64,000 nucleotides of DNA from CAZAFC01 sp964484675 (GCA_964484675.1 CAZAFC010000006.1:1-64000); one strand, 5' to 3'. Counted from the first letter of the stretch, positions 7,879-16,393 are shown. A program made the numbers and translations. Notes: generated by a model not told the origin, from the letters alone.

Positions 7879-9684
7879 TTAATGCAAGATCGCGATAGCC
7901 GTGAGAAATCCGATTACAACAATCGCAAGCATGAGCCAGAACCACGGCGACGTGACGTTCGATGCAATCGGCTGCTTGGTCTGCGCCGACAAGCGATGGT
8001 CGAGGTCCGGCCGAGCAGCATTTGGAGCGGGTGGCAAAGCCGGTTCGTGGGTGCCGGCGGTCAAGCTGTGTGCCGGATCCAGCCCATTGGACAAATACGG
8101 AAAAGCGGCGCCAACACCGGTCGGCACGGGCGCTTGCGGCGTATCGTCGGCAATTGGGTCGTGGCGCAATTCGCGCTGCTCGCCCCGGAAACCTTCGCCA
8201 TACGCAATCGCGCCCTCCACAACCTGCCCATTTTTGACGACCGCATTGTGCCAGACACTACTGCGCACCTCCTGGCCATCTTCTAGACTGAAGTAAGGCT
8301 GCTCAGCTTCATGCTCGGGCAAATCCTGAATCCGCATAAACGACTCTTGCTGGGTTGGCGGCCGCTCGGCACCAAAGCTTTGGGCGCGTTGCAGCTGCTC
8401 GGCAGTCATCGGCTTCGGCCGGGCAGCCGCCCGCTCCTGCTGCACGCGAGCGACGTACTGCTCATCGGCTTGGCGCCGCTGCTCCTGCGCGGATTGCCGC
8501 TGAGATTCAGCTGCTGCGTGCTCTGATTGCGCCAGCTGACGCCCAAGCTCCTTATCGCCCTTTCGACGGAAATGACGCTCGAGGCCGAGCAAGCCCAAAC
8601 CTGTCACAACCGCACGGTTCATACGCGCATTCAGGCGGCTATTGCGCTCGGCAAGACTCTCGAGACGCTTGTGCAGTGCGGCCAGCTGCTCGGATTGCGG
8701 TGAGCGCTGCTGCTCCGAGCCAAAACCGTCATGCTGCGAGTTCGGGTCAGGCATTTCTCTTGAAGGTTCAGGTGAAAATGGCGCGCCATCTGGACGCTCC
8801 GACGGCAATGGCGACGTTGTACTGCTGCCGGTTTCCGCCGCGGCAAGCGGCATGGATTCGCCCAAGCTGGCAGGCATGCCGCCACCGGCATCAGCGTACA
8901 TTGGGCGGGCGGCTTCTTGAACAGATGGCGACGTGAGCAAAGGTTGCTCAGCCAGCTCAAACGCTGGTGGCACCAGCGCTTCGCGCACATCGGCCGGATG
9001 CGCTTCAGCGGCGTCGTAAGGCAAGAACAACACTTCTCGATCATACGCGTTAGGAATCGTCTCGTGGGCAATACGGGGTGCCGACACAGCTTCGACATGA
9101 TCGGTATGAGCTGCGGGCGAGAATTCGAGCTCCGGCGCGCTGAACTCCGCACCACTACCAGCAACGTTCTCGGCCATGTGCATCGTCGAATCGGCCGGCG
9201 GCGGAGCCGTTTCGCTCGACGCTGCCAGCGGCTGATCACGAAGTGCGTCGTAATATTCCGAGCCAGAGGCGTCTATCTCGCTCGCAATATCCGCCGGCGG
9301 CATTGCCTCGGCGCGCACCAAATCGCTGCGCAGCTCATCCAGTAGAGCCTCATCGGAGATCGGCTGGACGGATTCATGGGCATGCTGGGCAGATTCGATG
9401 GGCAGCTGAGGCATGCGCCGTTTTGCGCGCTGCTCACGCCGTTCGTTATCATCTTCGCTATCGTCGGACGTTTCGGCAAATGTCTCGGCCGGAGGGGTGA
9501 GCGCGGAGCGCGTGTGCTGCATTTCGGGTGGCACTGGCGAGCGGGGTGCCGGCGCGCTTAATTCGGTCATACGACTAATCGGCACGGCAATGCGGCGCAA
9601 CACCGGCTTTTCGCTCCGGTCCGTTTCTCCGCTATCGCCGCCCGACGTACTTTCAAACTGGTGTGGTCTAGGGCTCGTTTCCAT
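7879..9684 (-). CDS. Large low-complexity tail-anchored protein
   Basis: This 601-residue protein is rich in Pro, Ala, Glu and Ser with few hydrophobic residues until a single C-terminal span near 579-600 (WFWLMLAIVVIGFLTAIAILH). A charged, Gln/Arg-rich segment near 330-420 is predicted to be coiled coil. A C-terminal anchor with a long disordered N-terminal region suggests a cytoplasmic domain tethered to the membrane, and the role is unknown. The -10 box TATAAT at 9710-9715 gives a leader of about 20 bases. The hammerhead at 9757-9807 lies upstream in the same orientation. Confidence 0.75.
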   Translation of the reverse strand: METSPRPHQFESTSGGDSGETDRSEKPVLRRIAVPISRMTELSAPAPRSPVPPEMQHTRSALTPPAETFAETSDDSEDDNERREQRAKRRMPQLPIESAQHAHESVQPISDEALLDELRSDLVRAEAMPPADIASEIDASGSEYYDALRDQPLAASSETAPPPADSTMHMAENVAGSGAEFSAPELEFSPAAHTDHVEAVSAPRIAHETIPNAYDREVLFLPYDAAEAHPADVREALVPPAFELAEQPLLTSPSVQEAARPMYADAGGGMPASLGESMPLAAAETGSSTTSPLPSERPDGAPFSPEPSREMPDPNSQHDGFGSEQQRSPQSEQLAALHKRLESLAERNSRLNARMNRAVVTGLGLLGLERHFRRKGDKELGRQLAQSEHAAAESQRQSAQEQRRQADEQYVARVQQERAAARPKPMTAEQLQRAQSFGAERPPTQQESFMRIQDLPEHEAEQPYFSLEDGQEVRSSVWHNAVVKNGQVVEGAIAYGEGFRGEQRELRHDPIADDTPQAPVPTGVGAAFPYLSNGLDPAHSLTAGTHEPALPPAPNAARPDLDHRLSAQTKQPIASNVTSPWFWLMLAIVVIGFLTAIAILH

Positions 9685-9709
9685 GATGCATCACCATCGG
9701 ATGCTTTGT

Positions 9710-9715
9710 ATTATA
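9710..9715 (-). promoter_or_regulatory. -10 box TATAAT of the tail-anchored protein gene
   Basis: A perfect TATAAT on the minus strand, 25 bases before the ATG at 9684 and downstream of the hammerhead. The gene therefore does not need read-through from O2. Confidence 0.55.
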
Positions 9716-9756
9716 CCTTGCCGCTACAGTTCAGCAAAGCCAGGCCGCCCCCAGTT

Positions 9757-9807
9757 GCCTTTTCGTCCTTTTGGACTCGTCAGCACGAACACGCATTCGT
9801 GGAAGGC
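9757..9807 (-). ncRNA. Type III hammerhead ribozyme downstream of O2
   Basis: The minus strand shows every hammerhead element. Stem III 5' strand GCCUU is followed by C at the cleavage position. Stem I is CACGAA/UUCGUG with loop UGCGUG. The core is CUGACGA. Stem II is GUCC/GGAC with an AAAA loop. Then come the conserved GAAA and the stem III 3' strand AGGC. Stems I and II are closed and stem III is open, hence type III. Cleavage is expected after UUC, just before CACGAA. It lies about 230 bases after the O2 stop. The second copy at 30058-30108 has the same length and a compensated stem III. Confidence 0.88.
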
Positions 9808-10038
9808 GAGTAGGTGTTATTTTTGTAAAGTGGATGAGGAGAACCTCGTTTGTCACTTGACAGTTAAACACCTACGTGGTGGCCCATATCTCTGTCGACA
9901 GAGACGGATGTCCTCTCGCGCCCTGAAGCGAATCATGTTCGCTTCTCGCACGCCCCTCGCTACTTGCGCCATCGTTATGACACGTTCACGCCTACCGAAG
10001 CAGGAGTTTTACACTCCGGGGAGAGTGGCACGCATGTG
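9808..10038 (-). other. Hairpin-rich 3' region between O2 and its hammerhead
   Basis: No gene is visible here. The stretch holds several self-complementary elements: a 16-base perfect palindrome TCTCTGTCGACAGAGA at 9889-9904, an 8-bp hairpin at 9925-9945 (GAAGCGAA/TTCGCTTC), and GGAGT/ACTCC at 10003-10017. With the hammerhead this suggests a long structured 3' untranslated region belonging to O2. This entry, the hammerhead and the promoter at 9710 account for the 354-base gap 9685-10038. Confidence 0.5.
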
Positions 10039-10386
10039 CTAGTTCTCGTTGTGGTGCCGCTGCGCCGAGGAGTCGGACGCGCCGTCGCCGGACGAGGGGT
10101 CGACGGTCTTGCCGCGGACGACCCTGGAGCTGCCGGGCTTGTCGTCGCCGAAGGCGGTGTCCGCGATCCTGTCGGCGAACTTGAGGCCGGCTTCGAGCCC
10201 GTGCCCGACCTTGTCAGCCGCCTTCTCGGTCGACTTGCCGATGTTGCGCGCCGCCAGGTACAGGAAGACGAAGCCGAGCAGCACACCAGCGACGAAGATC
10301 GCCACGGCAACCTTCCAGCCGATCAGCAGGCCAGCCAGGGCCACGAACGGCGTCAGGAGCAGGGTGATCAGGCCACGCTTGAACAT
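10039..10386 (-). CDS. Orphan two-span membrane protein (lone gene O2)
   Basis: This 115-residue protein has two adjacent spans near 5-22 and 25-46, then an Ala/Lys/Asp-rich amphipathic tail (KSTEKAADKVGHGLEAGLK). The function is unknown. A ribozyme-tagged small membrane protein could be a toxin or holin-like factor, but nothing shows that. Codons end almost always in G or C, unlike the flanking genes. GAGGGGG lies four bases before the ATG. The promoter TTGCGA-17-TATAAT at 10479-10507 gives a leader of about 85 bases containing three hairpins. A hammerhead ribozyme follows in the same orientation. Confidence 0.75.
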   Translation of the reverse strand: MFKRGLITLLLTPFVALAGLLIGWKVAVAIFVAGVLLGFVFLYLAARNIGKSTEKAADKVGHGLEAGLKFADRIADTAFGDDKPGSSRVVRGKTVDPSSGDGASDSSAQRHHNEN

Positions 10387-10409
10387 GGTTCCCCCTCAGG
10401 GAAACTCGC

Positions 10410-10471
10410 GGTAGTCAGTACAACTAACCACTTCTAGGAGTGAGTCCTAGCATCTCTTAACCCAACGGGTT
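10410..10471 (-). other. Three tandem hairpins in the O2 leader
   Basis: Three self-complementary units lie back to back: 10410-10429 (GGTTAGT against ACTGACTACC with a one-base bulge), 10434-10450 (CTAGGA/TCCTAG) and 10459-10471 (AACCC/GGGTT). A fourth, TTCCC/GGGAA, overlaps the ribosome-binding site. They could control access to the start or stabilise the RNA. Confidence 0.5.
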
Positions 10472-10478
10472 ATCTGTG

Positions 10479-10507
10479 ATTATACAATCAAATACTATAA
10501 TTCGCAA
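10479..10507 (-). promoter_or_regulatory. Promoter TTGCGA-17-TATAAT of O2
   Basis: The minus strand carries a -35-like TTGCGA at 10502-10507 and a perfect -10 at 10479-10484 with 17-base spacing. It overlaps the end of the upstream Nudix operon. Confidence 0.6.
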
Positions 10508-10522
10508 GCAACGTTGTCTGCG

Positions 10523-10984
10523 TTACTCTCGCGCATCGTTCCAGCCCATTTCCAAGTACGTTTCGCCATTCGCCAGAGCGCCGAATGCTGCCGCTTGGAA
10601 CGGCATAATATTCTCGAGCGGAATCTGCATTTCGGGGAACCAAAAGATGTCGCCGTGACGTTCTGGCTCCATGTTTCGCGGCGTGCCGGTCCAGCCGCTC
10701 GCTTCAAAGATCACGCCGACCCGAATATCATTATCACTCTCATACCGCTGAGTTGTGAACATATGCCGTAATTGCTCCGGCCGAATCTTGAGCCCGACCT
10801 CTTCATACACTTCGCGTACCGCCGCTTGCACGAAACTTTCGCCCGGCTCCACATGCCCGCCAGGAACGGCAAACTTGCCGTCGGCATAGCCCGTATTTTG
10901 GCGCGAGACAAACAGAATCTTGCCATCATCAGAACGAATGAGCACGCTCACTTCCGGGATATTCGTCGTTCCCTTCGCGCTCAT
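10523..10984 (-). CDS. Nudix hydrolase
   Basis: This 153-residue hydrolase carries a complete Nudix box, with GHVEPGE at about residues 43-49 and REVYEEVGL at about 57-65, which binds Mg2+ and cleaves nucleoside diphosphate-X bonds. The length and the RHMFTTQRYES strand fit the MutT/NUDT-like small hydrolases. The ATG overlaps the stop of the MazG-like gene by four bases (10981-10984). Operon partners are a second NTP-cleaving enzyme and TsaC, which suggests nucleotide-pool sanitation. The substrate cannot be assigned. Confidence 0.9.
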   Translation of the reverse strand: MSAKGTTNIPEVSVLIRSDDGKILFVSRQNTGYADGKFAVPGGHVEPGESFVQAAVREVYEEVGLKIRPEQLRHMFTTQRYESDNDIRVGVIFEASGWTGTPRNMEPERHGDIFWFPEMQIPLENIMPFQAAAFGALANGETYLEMGWNDARE

Positions 10985-11319
10985 CGATTGTCTCCTGCGC
11001 CCTCGATGACATTACGCTGTTGGCGGCTGGCGAGCTTGGCTAAGTTTTGCTCGGCGATGTCGCTCAGCTTCAGGCCCAGACTTTCGGCGAACATCGCCAT
11101 GTACCAGAGCACATCACCCAGCTCTTTGCTGAGCTCCTGCTTGTCTTCGTCCGAGATCACGCCGTCTTTGTAAGCGACAATTTTCTTCCATTTTTCCACC
11201 ACTTCGCCCGCTTCGCCGCCAATGCCAAGCACGCACACTGTCTTTTCCATGAGCGGGTCGCTGGAAAAGTGCGCCGTCGCCGGCGCCTTCGCCTGATATT
11301 CGTCAAAAGTCATCATCAT
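10981..11319 (-). CDS. MazG-like nucleotide pyrophosphohydrolase
   Basis: This 112-residue all-alpha hydrolase has the MazG metal-binding pattern: GEAGEVVEKWKK near residue 35 and ELSKELGDVLWY near 64, supplying the E-x-x-E and E-x-x-D ligands. Family members hydrolyse (d)NTPs to monophosphate and pyrophosphate. Three consecutive ATG codons follow GAGGT at 11319. The second or third may be the true start, shortening the protein by one or two residues. It begins one base after the end of tsaC, so the two are co-transcribed. Confidence 0.9.
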   Translation of the reverse strand: MMMTFDEYQAKAPATAHFSSDPLMEKTVCVLGIGGEAGEVVEKWKKIVAYKDGVISDEDKQELSKELGDVLWYMAMFAESLGLKLSDIAEQNLAKLASRQQRNVIEGAGDNR

Positions 11320-11910
11320 TTACCTCTTTTCACTATCTATTATAACCGCTCCGGCACGAATAAGCTCTGGCGTGCCATCACCCCGTAGCCGGATAATCGT
11401 GCTCGGCGGGCGCGGCTCGATCGGCCCAGCGTCAACGTAAAAATCAACCTGCTCGCCAAAATAGCGTTTCGCCTCGGCCAGATTGGTCGCAGGCGGCTGG
11501 CCGGGCTGATTGGCGCTCGTGGTACTGAGCGGGCCAGTTTGCTTGAGCAACGTGCGCAGCTCAGCGGGCGCGGCCGGAACGCGAAACGCGCAATCGCCCA
11601 AACCCTGATGCAAATACTCATACTGCGGATCGACTGGCAACACGATACTGATCGAGTTGGGCCACCAGTGCGCTGCTCGGGCGAGCAATTCGGCCGGAAC
11701 GCCGAGCTCACGCAGCTGAAGCGCACTGGCTGCGACGGTCGTGCCGGGTTTGTGCTCGCGGTGTTTGAGCTGATACATCCTCGACACGGCCGCGGCATTG
11801 TGAGCCGACGCCGCCAGGCCGTACACCGTGTCGGTTGGAATCACACCCACAGCGCCTGCCCGCAACAATGCAATCAAATCTGGATCAGTCAATGAAGAAA
11901 ACGTGCGCAT
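11320..11910 (-). CDS. tsaC: L-threonylcarbamoyladenylate synthase (TsaC/Sua5 YrdC domain)
   Basis: This 196-residue enzyme makes threonylcarbamoyl-AMP from threonine, bicarbonate and ATP, the first step of t6A modification at position 37 of ANN-decoding tRNAs. Motifs are PTDTVYGL near residue 25, the KxR-type site KHREHKP near 49 and the LSTTSAN signature near 128. It lacks the C-terminal Sua5 domain, so it is the short TsaC form. It heads a three-gene operon with the MazG-like and Nudix genes, all overlapping or abutting. Confidence 0.93.
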   Translation of the reverse strand: MRTFSSLTDPDLIALLRAGAVGVIPTDTVYGLAASAHNAAAVSRMYQLKHREHKPGTTVAASALQLRELGVPAELLARAAHWWPNSISIVLPVDPQYEYLHQGLGDCAFRVPAAPAELRTLLKQTGPLSTTSANQPGQPPATNLAEAKRYFGEQVDFYVDAGPIEPRPPSTIIRLRGDGTPELIRAGAVIIDSEKR

Positions 11911-11923
11911 AAGCGGTTGCCGA

Positions 11924-12529
11924 TCAATGAGGATGCTTATATGCCATGATCGCCACGGCCATCAGCACCGCCATGACCAACAGTGTGGCTACGATTGCGC
12001 CTGTGGGCAGTTGACGCTGATCTTTGGGCTTTTGGGTGGTGGGTTTTGGCGCAGATTCATCTGTAGTGGCAGAATTGCTCGGGTTCGACGGTACGCTGTT
12101 CGGCAATTTCCCATCAGTGCCTGCGGGCGAATGCATCGGCTCAGCGCTGGCGGGCATGGGACGAACTTCAAGTGCAGGATGAGCAGATGGAGTAGCAGCC
12201 GGGGGCGCCTGGAGCGCCGGATGAGCCGGACCTTGTTCCTGCGGAGCCGAAGCTGGCGCTGGAGGTGCGGCCGGACTGGCAGGGGGCGCTGGAGCGGCGC
12301 TTGGCGTAGCACCAGCCGTTTCGGCATGGGGTTTTGGCGCAGGCGCAGCACCGGGCGGGCTATTTGGCGGCGGAACCGAACTTGGCGAGACGGCTGGCGG
12401 CGCTGGCTTCGGTCGTCCAGGCGCAGGCGGCTGAGTATGGCCGTGCATGGCTCCGGCCGCTGGCGCAGACTTGCGCGCGATCACATCCATTGTCGGCTGG
12501 AGCGGCGGCGTTTTAGGTTTTTCATCCAT
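11924..12529 (-). CDS. Pro/Ala-rich tail-anchored protein
   Basis: About 175 residues of Pro/Ala-rich low complexity are followed by one C-terminal span near 176-196 (GAIVATLLVMAVLMAVAIMAY) and a short tail KHPH. It has the same architecture as the 601-residue protein at 7879-9684, but I see no sequence similarity beyond composition. It may be a flexible membrane-tethered spacer or scaffold, with unknown function. A TACAAT box ends nine bases before the ATG, so a leaderless or very short leader is likely. Confidence 0.72.
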   Translation of the reverse strand: MDEKPKTPPLQPTMDVIARKSAPAAGAMHGHTQPPAPGRPKPAPPAVSPSSVPPPNSPPGAAPAPKPHAETAGATPSAAPAPPASPAAPPAPASAPQEQGPAHPALQAPPAATPSAHPALEVRPMPASAEPMHSPAGTDGKLPNSVPSNPSNSATTDESAPKPTTQKPKDQRQLPTGAIVATLLVMAVLMAVAIMAYKHPH

Positions 12530-12544
12530 ACTATTCAGATTGTA

Positions 12545-13567
12545 TCATGCGCTCGGCAATTGGTAATGCTTACTTTGTGATTCGATCATCGCTTCGGTGA
12601 GCAGGTCCTGGAGTACCGATGGCAGCCGCCCATCATCGATCGAACGCTGCAACTCGGCTAGCGTGCGTGGGCCAGCGCGGAGCAACCGCAGCACCGCACC
12701 GCGGATCTGCCGGCGCGAGCCCTCAAACTTCGATTGCTTCGCGTACGACGCGCTCCTCCGAGCGTGATTGCCGAGCGTTTGCTTGAGGTGCGCACCATAA
12801 TCCATCAGCGCCCAGTACCATTCACGGTAAGCCTGCTCACTCGGCAACGTTGCTTGCACCAGCCGCGCGATGTCGGCATCGGCCACGCGCTCATAATCAG
12901 CGAAAAAGTGATGAATAAACACGCTGCGGATATTCGTCTCGATAAACCAGACGGGCTGATTGAACGCATACGCCACGATCGCGCCAGCAGTGTTGGCGCC
13001 GATACCGGGCAGCTGCGTCAGCTCAGCCTGATTGGCTGGCAATTCGCCGTCAAAATCGCGCACCACACCCTGAGCCGCCTGCCACAAAAACTTGGCACGC
13101 CGATTGTAGCCAAGCCCGCTCCACACGTCGAGCACGTCGCCGAGCGGCGCAGTCGCCAGTGTCTCCACCGTGGGAAATCGCGCCATAAACGCCTCAAATT
13201 TCGGCACCACGCGCGCCACCTGAGTTTGCTGGAGCATCAGCTCCGACACCATGATCGCGTATGGGTCAAATTGCGCCTTTTCGCTTGCTGTTTGGGCGCG
13301 GCTCGGCTGACGCCACGGCAAATCGTGGCGCCCATGCTCGTCGTAATAGCGCCAGATCATCTCCTGGAAATCAGCTATCTGAGCGGAGCTGGGCAGCGCA
13401 GAATCTCGCGGCTCATCCTTGGCCAAGCTCACGCCTGAGCCGGGCTGAAAGCTTGCACGCGAGCGCGAATTTGCGCTGGCTTTTGCTAGCAGGCCAGACT
13501 TCGGGTGCGAGCTCGATTCGGCGTCCGAACCGCCCGGACTAGTAGCCTTGCGAGAAACTGTAGGCAT
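12545..13567 (-). CDS. MutY-like HhH-GPD DNA glycosylase lacking the Fe-S cluster
   Basis: This is a helix-hairpin-helix base-excision glycosylase related to adenine glycosylase MutY. VSELMLQQTQV near residue 127 carries the MutY-type catalytic Glu, and LPGIGANTAGAI near 205 is the helix-hairpin-helix. The position of the second catalytic acid reads ETNIRSVF, so Glu replaces the usual Asp. The four-cysteine Fe-S loop after LMDYGAHLK is absent, as I recall for Saccharibacteria members. The first 70 residues are low complexity and overlap the upstream gene, so the real start may be downstream, for example the ATG before IWRYYDEHGRHDLPW. Confidence 0.85.
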   Translation of the reverse strand: MPTVSRKATSPGGSDAESSSHPKSGLLAKASANSRSRASFQPGSGVSLAKDEPRDSALPSSAQIADFQEMIWRYYDEHGRHDLPWRQPSRAQTASEKAQFDPYAIMVSELMLQQTQVARVVPKFEAFMARFPTVETLATAPLGDVLDVWSGLGYNRRAKFLWQAAQGVVRDFDGELPANQAELTQLPGIGANTAGAIVAYAFNQPVWFIETNIRSVFIHHFFADYERVADADIARLVQATLPSEQAYREWYWALMDYGAHLKQTLGNHARRSASYAKQSKFEGSRRQIRGAVLRLLRAGPRTLAELQRSIDDGRLPSVLQDLLTEAMIESQSKHYQLPSA

Positions 13568-15590
13568 TGGTCACATCCGCCACTTTCTTGGCCGGGCCGC
13601 CCGATGGCCGCACCACATAGTCAGCCGTTTCCTGGCCTGACGCCACGCGAAACGCCACGAGATCGTCATCCAGCCAGCGCACCGGATAGGCAAGATTGGC
13701 CTGGCTCACAAGCTCGGTGTCTTTGCCCGAAACGTCATCATGCGCCAGCAGCACGCCCTTGCCGTCGCGGTCATCGACCCACAGGCTGCGCGTCGTTTCG
13801 GCGTTTTCGGCGTACAAACGGCTCTTGTATTGCGCCGGCGCCGAGCTGGCCGTGGCAGCGTGGTTGCTCAAGGTAAGCGAGAACCAGCCGCTCGGCGATT
13901 GCAGCGCCAATATGCCGTAATCGGTGCGAAACGCCGACCACACTTCTTTGGAAAACAGCTGCTGCCTGCCCGTGCCGTCGGTGTTGACCTTGTACAACCC
14001 GGCGCTGGCCGACGGATCGGTGCTTGACACCGCGTAGTACACCGTGCCGCTAGCGGTCGTTGCGAGATTGAACTGGTTCGCCCCGGCCAGCTGAACGTGC
14101 GTATTGGTTTTGTAGTCATAGGAATAAATGCGCTGGCGCTGCGGATTGGCCGCGCTGGCGCCAGCCACTACCGTTTCGTAAATGAGTTTGCTGCCGATCC
14201 AATCGATAAGCTGCACCTGCTCGGCATGCTCGAGCGTGGTCGACGAGCCGTCGGTCGTATTCACGAGCGTGAGCGTGCTCAGCAGATAGCCGTCGGCGTC
14301 GCGGGTATTGTCACGGGTCGAGACGAGCGCCGCGCGCTGACCATCAAGGCTCGTCGCCAACTGCAAATTGGCCGTTTCCAGCCCGGTGCCAGGCAGCAGC
14401 AACTTCTTATTCTGGCCGTCTATGTCCATCGCATAGACGCCATACGCGCCGCTCTGTTTGGACACGTAGACCTCGCGTGCGCTCGGCACCAGCGTGACAG
14501 TCGCCGGTGTGGTCGCGGCCGCTGGAATCGTCAGCTGTGTGTTGCGATAGCCGTTCCCTCCGACGGTCACCGACAGTCCGCCGGCCGGCACAGTGTCCAC
14601 TGTGAGCGTGATTTTGCCGGAGGCATCCGACACCGCCGCCGCGTCGCCATCAGACGCCTGGGCACCGGCAATACCCTTGCCGGACACATAATCCGCGACC
14701 ATCACAACGTACTGTATCCCCGTTGCATGCAGCGAAAAATTACCCAGCTGATTGCTGCCCCAGCCAACCGTCACCCGCTGATGCACCGGCGCAAACGCCA
14801 GCCGCTGTACGGTCAGCTGATAGTTACCGAGCTTGAGCCCGTGCAGCGCCGCAACGCCCTTGCTGTCGGTTTTGGCTTGATGCGAGCCGAGCGACACCGT
14901 CACGTTTTTGAGCGGCAGCTGCGTGGTTTCGTCTAATGCCGTCAGCGTGAGACTGCTACGCACACCGGCCGTGTTCAGCAAAAAATAGCGGCTTTTCGGC
15001 ACTGCCGCCACTGCGGCAACCGCTGCCAACAGCACGAAAATCGTCAGCCAACGCGCCAGCTTATTCGCCCACCAGCGAGCAAAAAACCCGGTGAACCTGC
15101 GCCAGCCGGAGCGCGGCAAAGACGCTGCCTCGGCGCGAGCTTCGTCCTCAGCCGCCAACACCGTGTCGGCCTCGGCGGCCACGATCTCATCCACTGCTTC
15201 GTCAGTTTGCGGATCTTCGATGGCCTTGGCGGTCGTCGCCTCCACCGCTTTTTGGCCAGACTCGTCTGCCGACTCCGGCGGCACAGTCTCATGTTCGGTT
15301 GTATCGTCTTTGGCGGCGTTGTTTTCTTCAGCCAAGTCAGCTTTGGCGGGCGATGGCGGGATCACTTTAGATTCAGCCGAAACAGTGGAAGCATTTTTAG
15401 GTGGCTGAACGGGCGACGCCTTGACTTCGACATCAGGCGCGCTGGCCGACGCCTCGCGCAGCTGCTTTTTGAGTTTTGGCGGCAACACGGGCGCCGAAGC
15501 GGCCGCATCTGAGGTGTTTAAGGCGCTTTTTTTCGGATCAGCTTCCGGGCCGGTCTTGGCGGGCTGAGCGGGTTTTTGTGTGTCGTCCAT
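13539..15590 (-). CDS. Membrane-anchored Ig-like and beta-propeller protein
   Basis: This 683-residue protein starts with about 175 low-complexity acidic residues, followed by one span near 180-202. An outside part begins with carboxypeptidase-regulatory-like Ig repeats near 210-365 (LPLKNVTVSLGSHQAKTDSKG). It ends with a TolB/WD40-like propeller near 370-683 (REVYVSKQSGAYGVYAMDIDG). The topology suggests a surface-exposed binding or adhesion protein. A role in contact with a host cell would suit an episymbiont but is inference. Its 3' end overlaps the start of the MutY-like reading frame by 29 bases. Confidence 0.78.
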   Translation of the reverse strand: MDDTQKPAQPAKTGPEADPKKSALNTSDAAASAPVLPPKLKKQLREASASAPDVEVKASPVQPPKNASTVSAESKVIPPSPAKADLAEENNAAKDDTTEHETVPPESADESGQKAVEATTAKAIEDPQTDEAVDEIVAAEADTVLAAEDEARAEAASLPRSGWRRFTGFFARWWANKLARWLTIFVLLAAVAAVAAVPKSRYFLLNTAGVRSSLTLTALDETTQLPLKNVTVSLGSHQAKTDSKGVAALHGLKLGNYQLTVQRLAFAPVHQRVTVGWGSNQLGNFSLHATGIQYVVMVADYVSGKGIAGAQASDGDAAAVSDASGKITLTVDTVPAGGLSVTVGGNGYRNTQLTIPAAATTPATVTLVPSAREVYVSKQSGAYGVYAMDIDGQNKKLLLPGTGLETANLQLATSLDGQRAALVSTRDNTRDADGYLLSTLTLVNTTDGSSTTLEHAEQVQLIDWIGSKLIYETVVAGASAANPQRQRIYSYDYKTNTHVQLAGANQFNLATTASGTVYYAVSSTDPSASAGLYKVNTDGTGRQQLFSKEVWSAFRTDYGILALQSPSGWFSLTLSNHAATASSAPAQYKSRLYAENAETTRSLWVDDRDGKGVLLAHDDVSGKDTELVSQANLAYPVRWLDDDLVAFRVASGQETADYVVRPSGGPAKKVADVTNAYSFSQGY

Positions 15591-15649
15591 ATTTTCCTTT
15601 AGTGTAGCAGGCAGTGGCGAGCGCGCAAAGGCTAGGCTATACTTCGTGC

Positions 15650-16288
15650 ATGGAGATTATTTCTGAGGAAGTTTTGGCACGTGCAGAGCGGGTTTTGGGC
15701 GAGCGCGACGAGCACTTGGCGCCAGTGATCGCTCGCGCCGGGCTGTGCACCATTCGGCCGCATCACGATTATTACCAGGCTTTGGCCAACTCGATCATCG
15801 GCCAGCAGCTAAGTGTCAAAGCCGCCGCGACTATCAAGCAGCGATTTGTTGCACTGTTCGGCGGCGAATTTCCAACGCCCGAGCGCATTCTTGAAATACC
15901 GCTCGAGCAACTGCGCGCCGCAGGACTGAGTCGATCCAAGGCAGCGTACATTCAAGATTTGGCGCAGCACATTGTCGATGGCAGCCTCAGTTTTGACAAG
16001 CTTGATCAGCAATCGAACGAGGCAATTGTGCAAACGCTCACCGCCGTCAAAGGCATCGGCGAATGGACCGCGCACATGTTTTTGATGTTTTGCGTCGGCC
16101 GGACCGACGTGCTGGCGACCGGCGACTTGGGCATCCGAAACGGCGTCCGCGCGCTCTACCAGCTCGATCATCTGCCTTCACCGCAAGAAATCACCGAACT
16201 CGCCACCGAGCATGGCTGGCACCCCTACGAAACCATCGCCTGCTGGTACATCTGGCACAGCCTCGACAACGCACCAACGATGCCTTAA
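15650..16288 (+). CDS. DNA-3-methyladenine glycosylase II (AlkA-like HhH-GPD)
   Basis: This 212-residue alkylation-repair glycosylase excises damaged bases such as 3-methyladenine. ANSIIGQQLSVKAA near residue 46 is the typical AlkA-type helix, and VKGIGEWTAHMFLMF near 135 holds the helix-hairpin-helix. LATGDLGIRNGV near 158 supplies the catalytic Asp. It lacks the N-terminal AlkA domain, matching short bacterial and yeast Mag1-type enzymes. I start at 15650 rather than 15614 because TATACT ends six bases before that ATG, giving a leaderless mRNA. Confidence 0.92.
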   Translation: MEIISEEVLARAERVLGERDEHLAPVIARAGLCTIRPHHDYYQALANSIIGQQLSVKAAATIKQRFVALFGGEFPTPERILEIPLEQLRAAGLSRSKAAYIQDLAQHIVDGSLSFDKLDQQSNEAIVQTLTAVKGIGEWTAHMFLMFCVGRTDVLATGDLGIRNGVRALYQLDHLPSPQEITELATEHGWHPYETIACWYIWHSLDNAPTMP

Positions 16289-16393
16289 TATTTTGCCACC
16301 GAGAAGCTTCGTTACGAACTTCGCATACATCTAGAAATAAAATTGCTCGAAAGAAAAAGTGAGAGCTGTAGGATGTGGAAATGGAGGTAGTTA

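Noticed and set aside
10049..10414. A plus-strand frame antisense to O2
   Set aside because: No ribosome-binding site or promoter on the plus strand. The minus frame has two clean membrane spans, a ribosome-binding site and a promoter.
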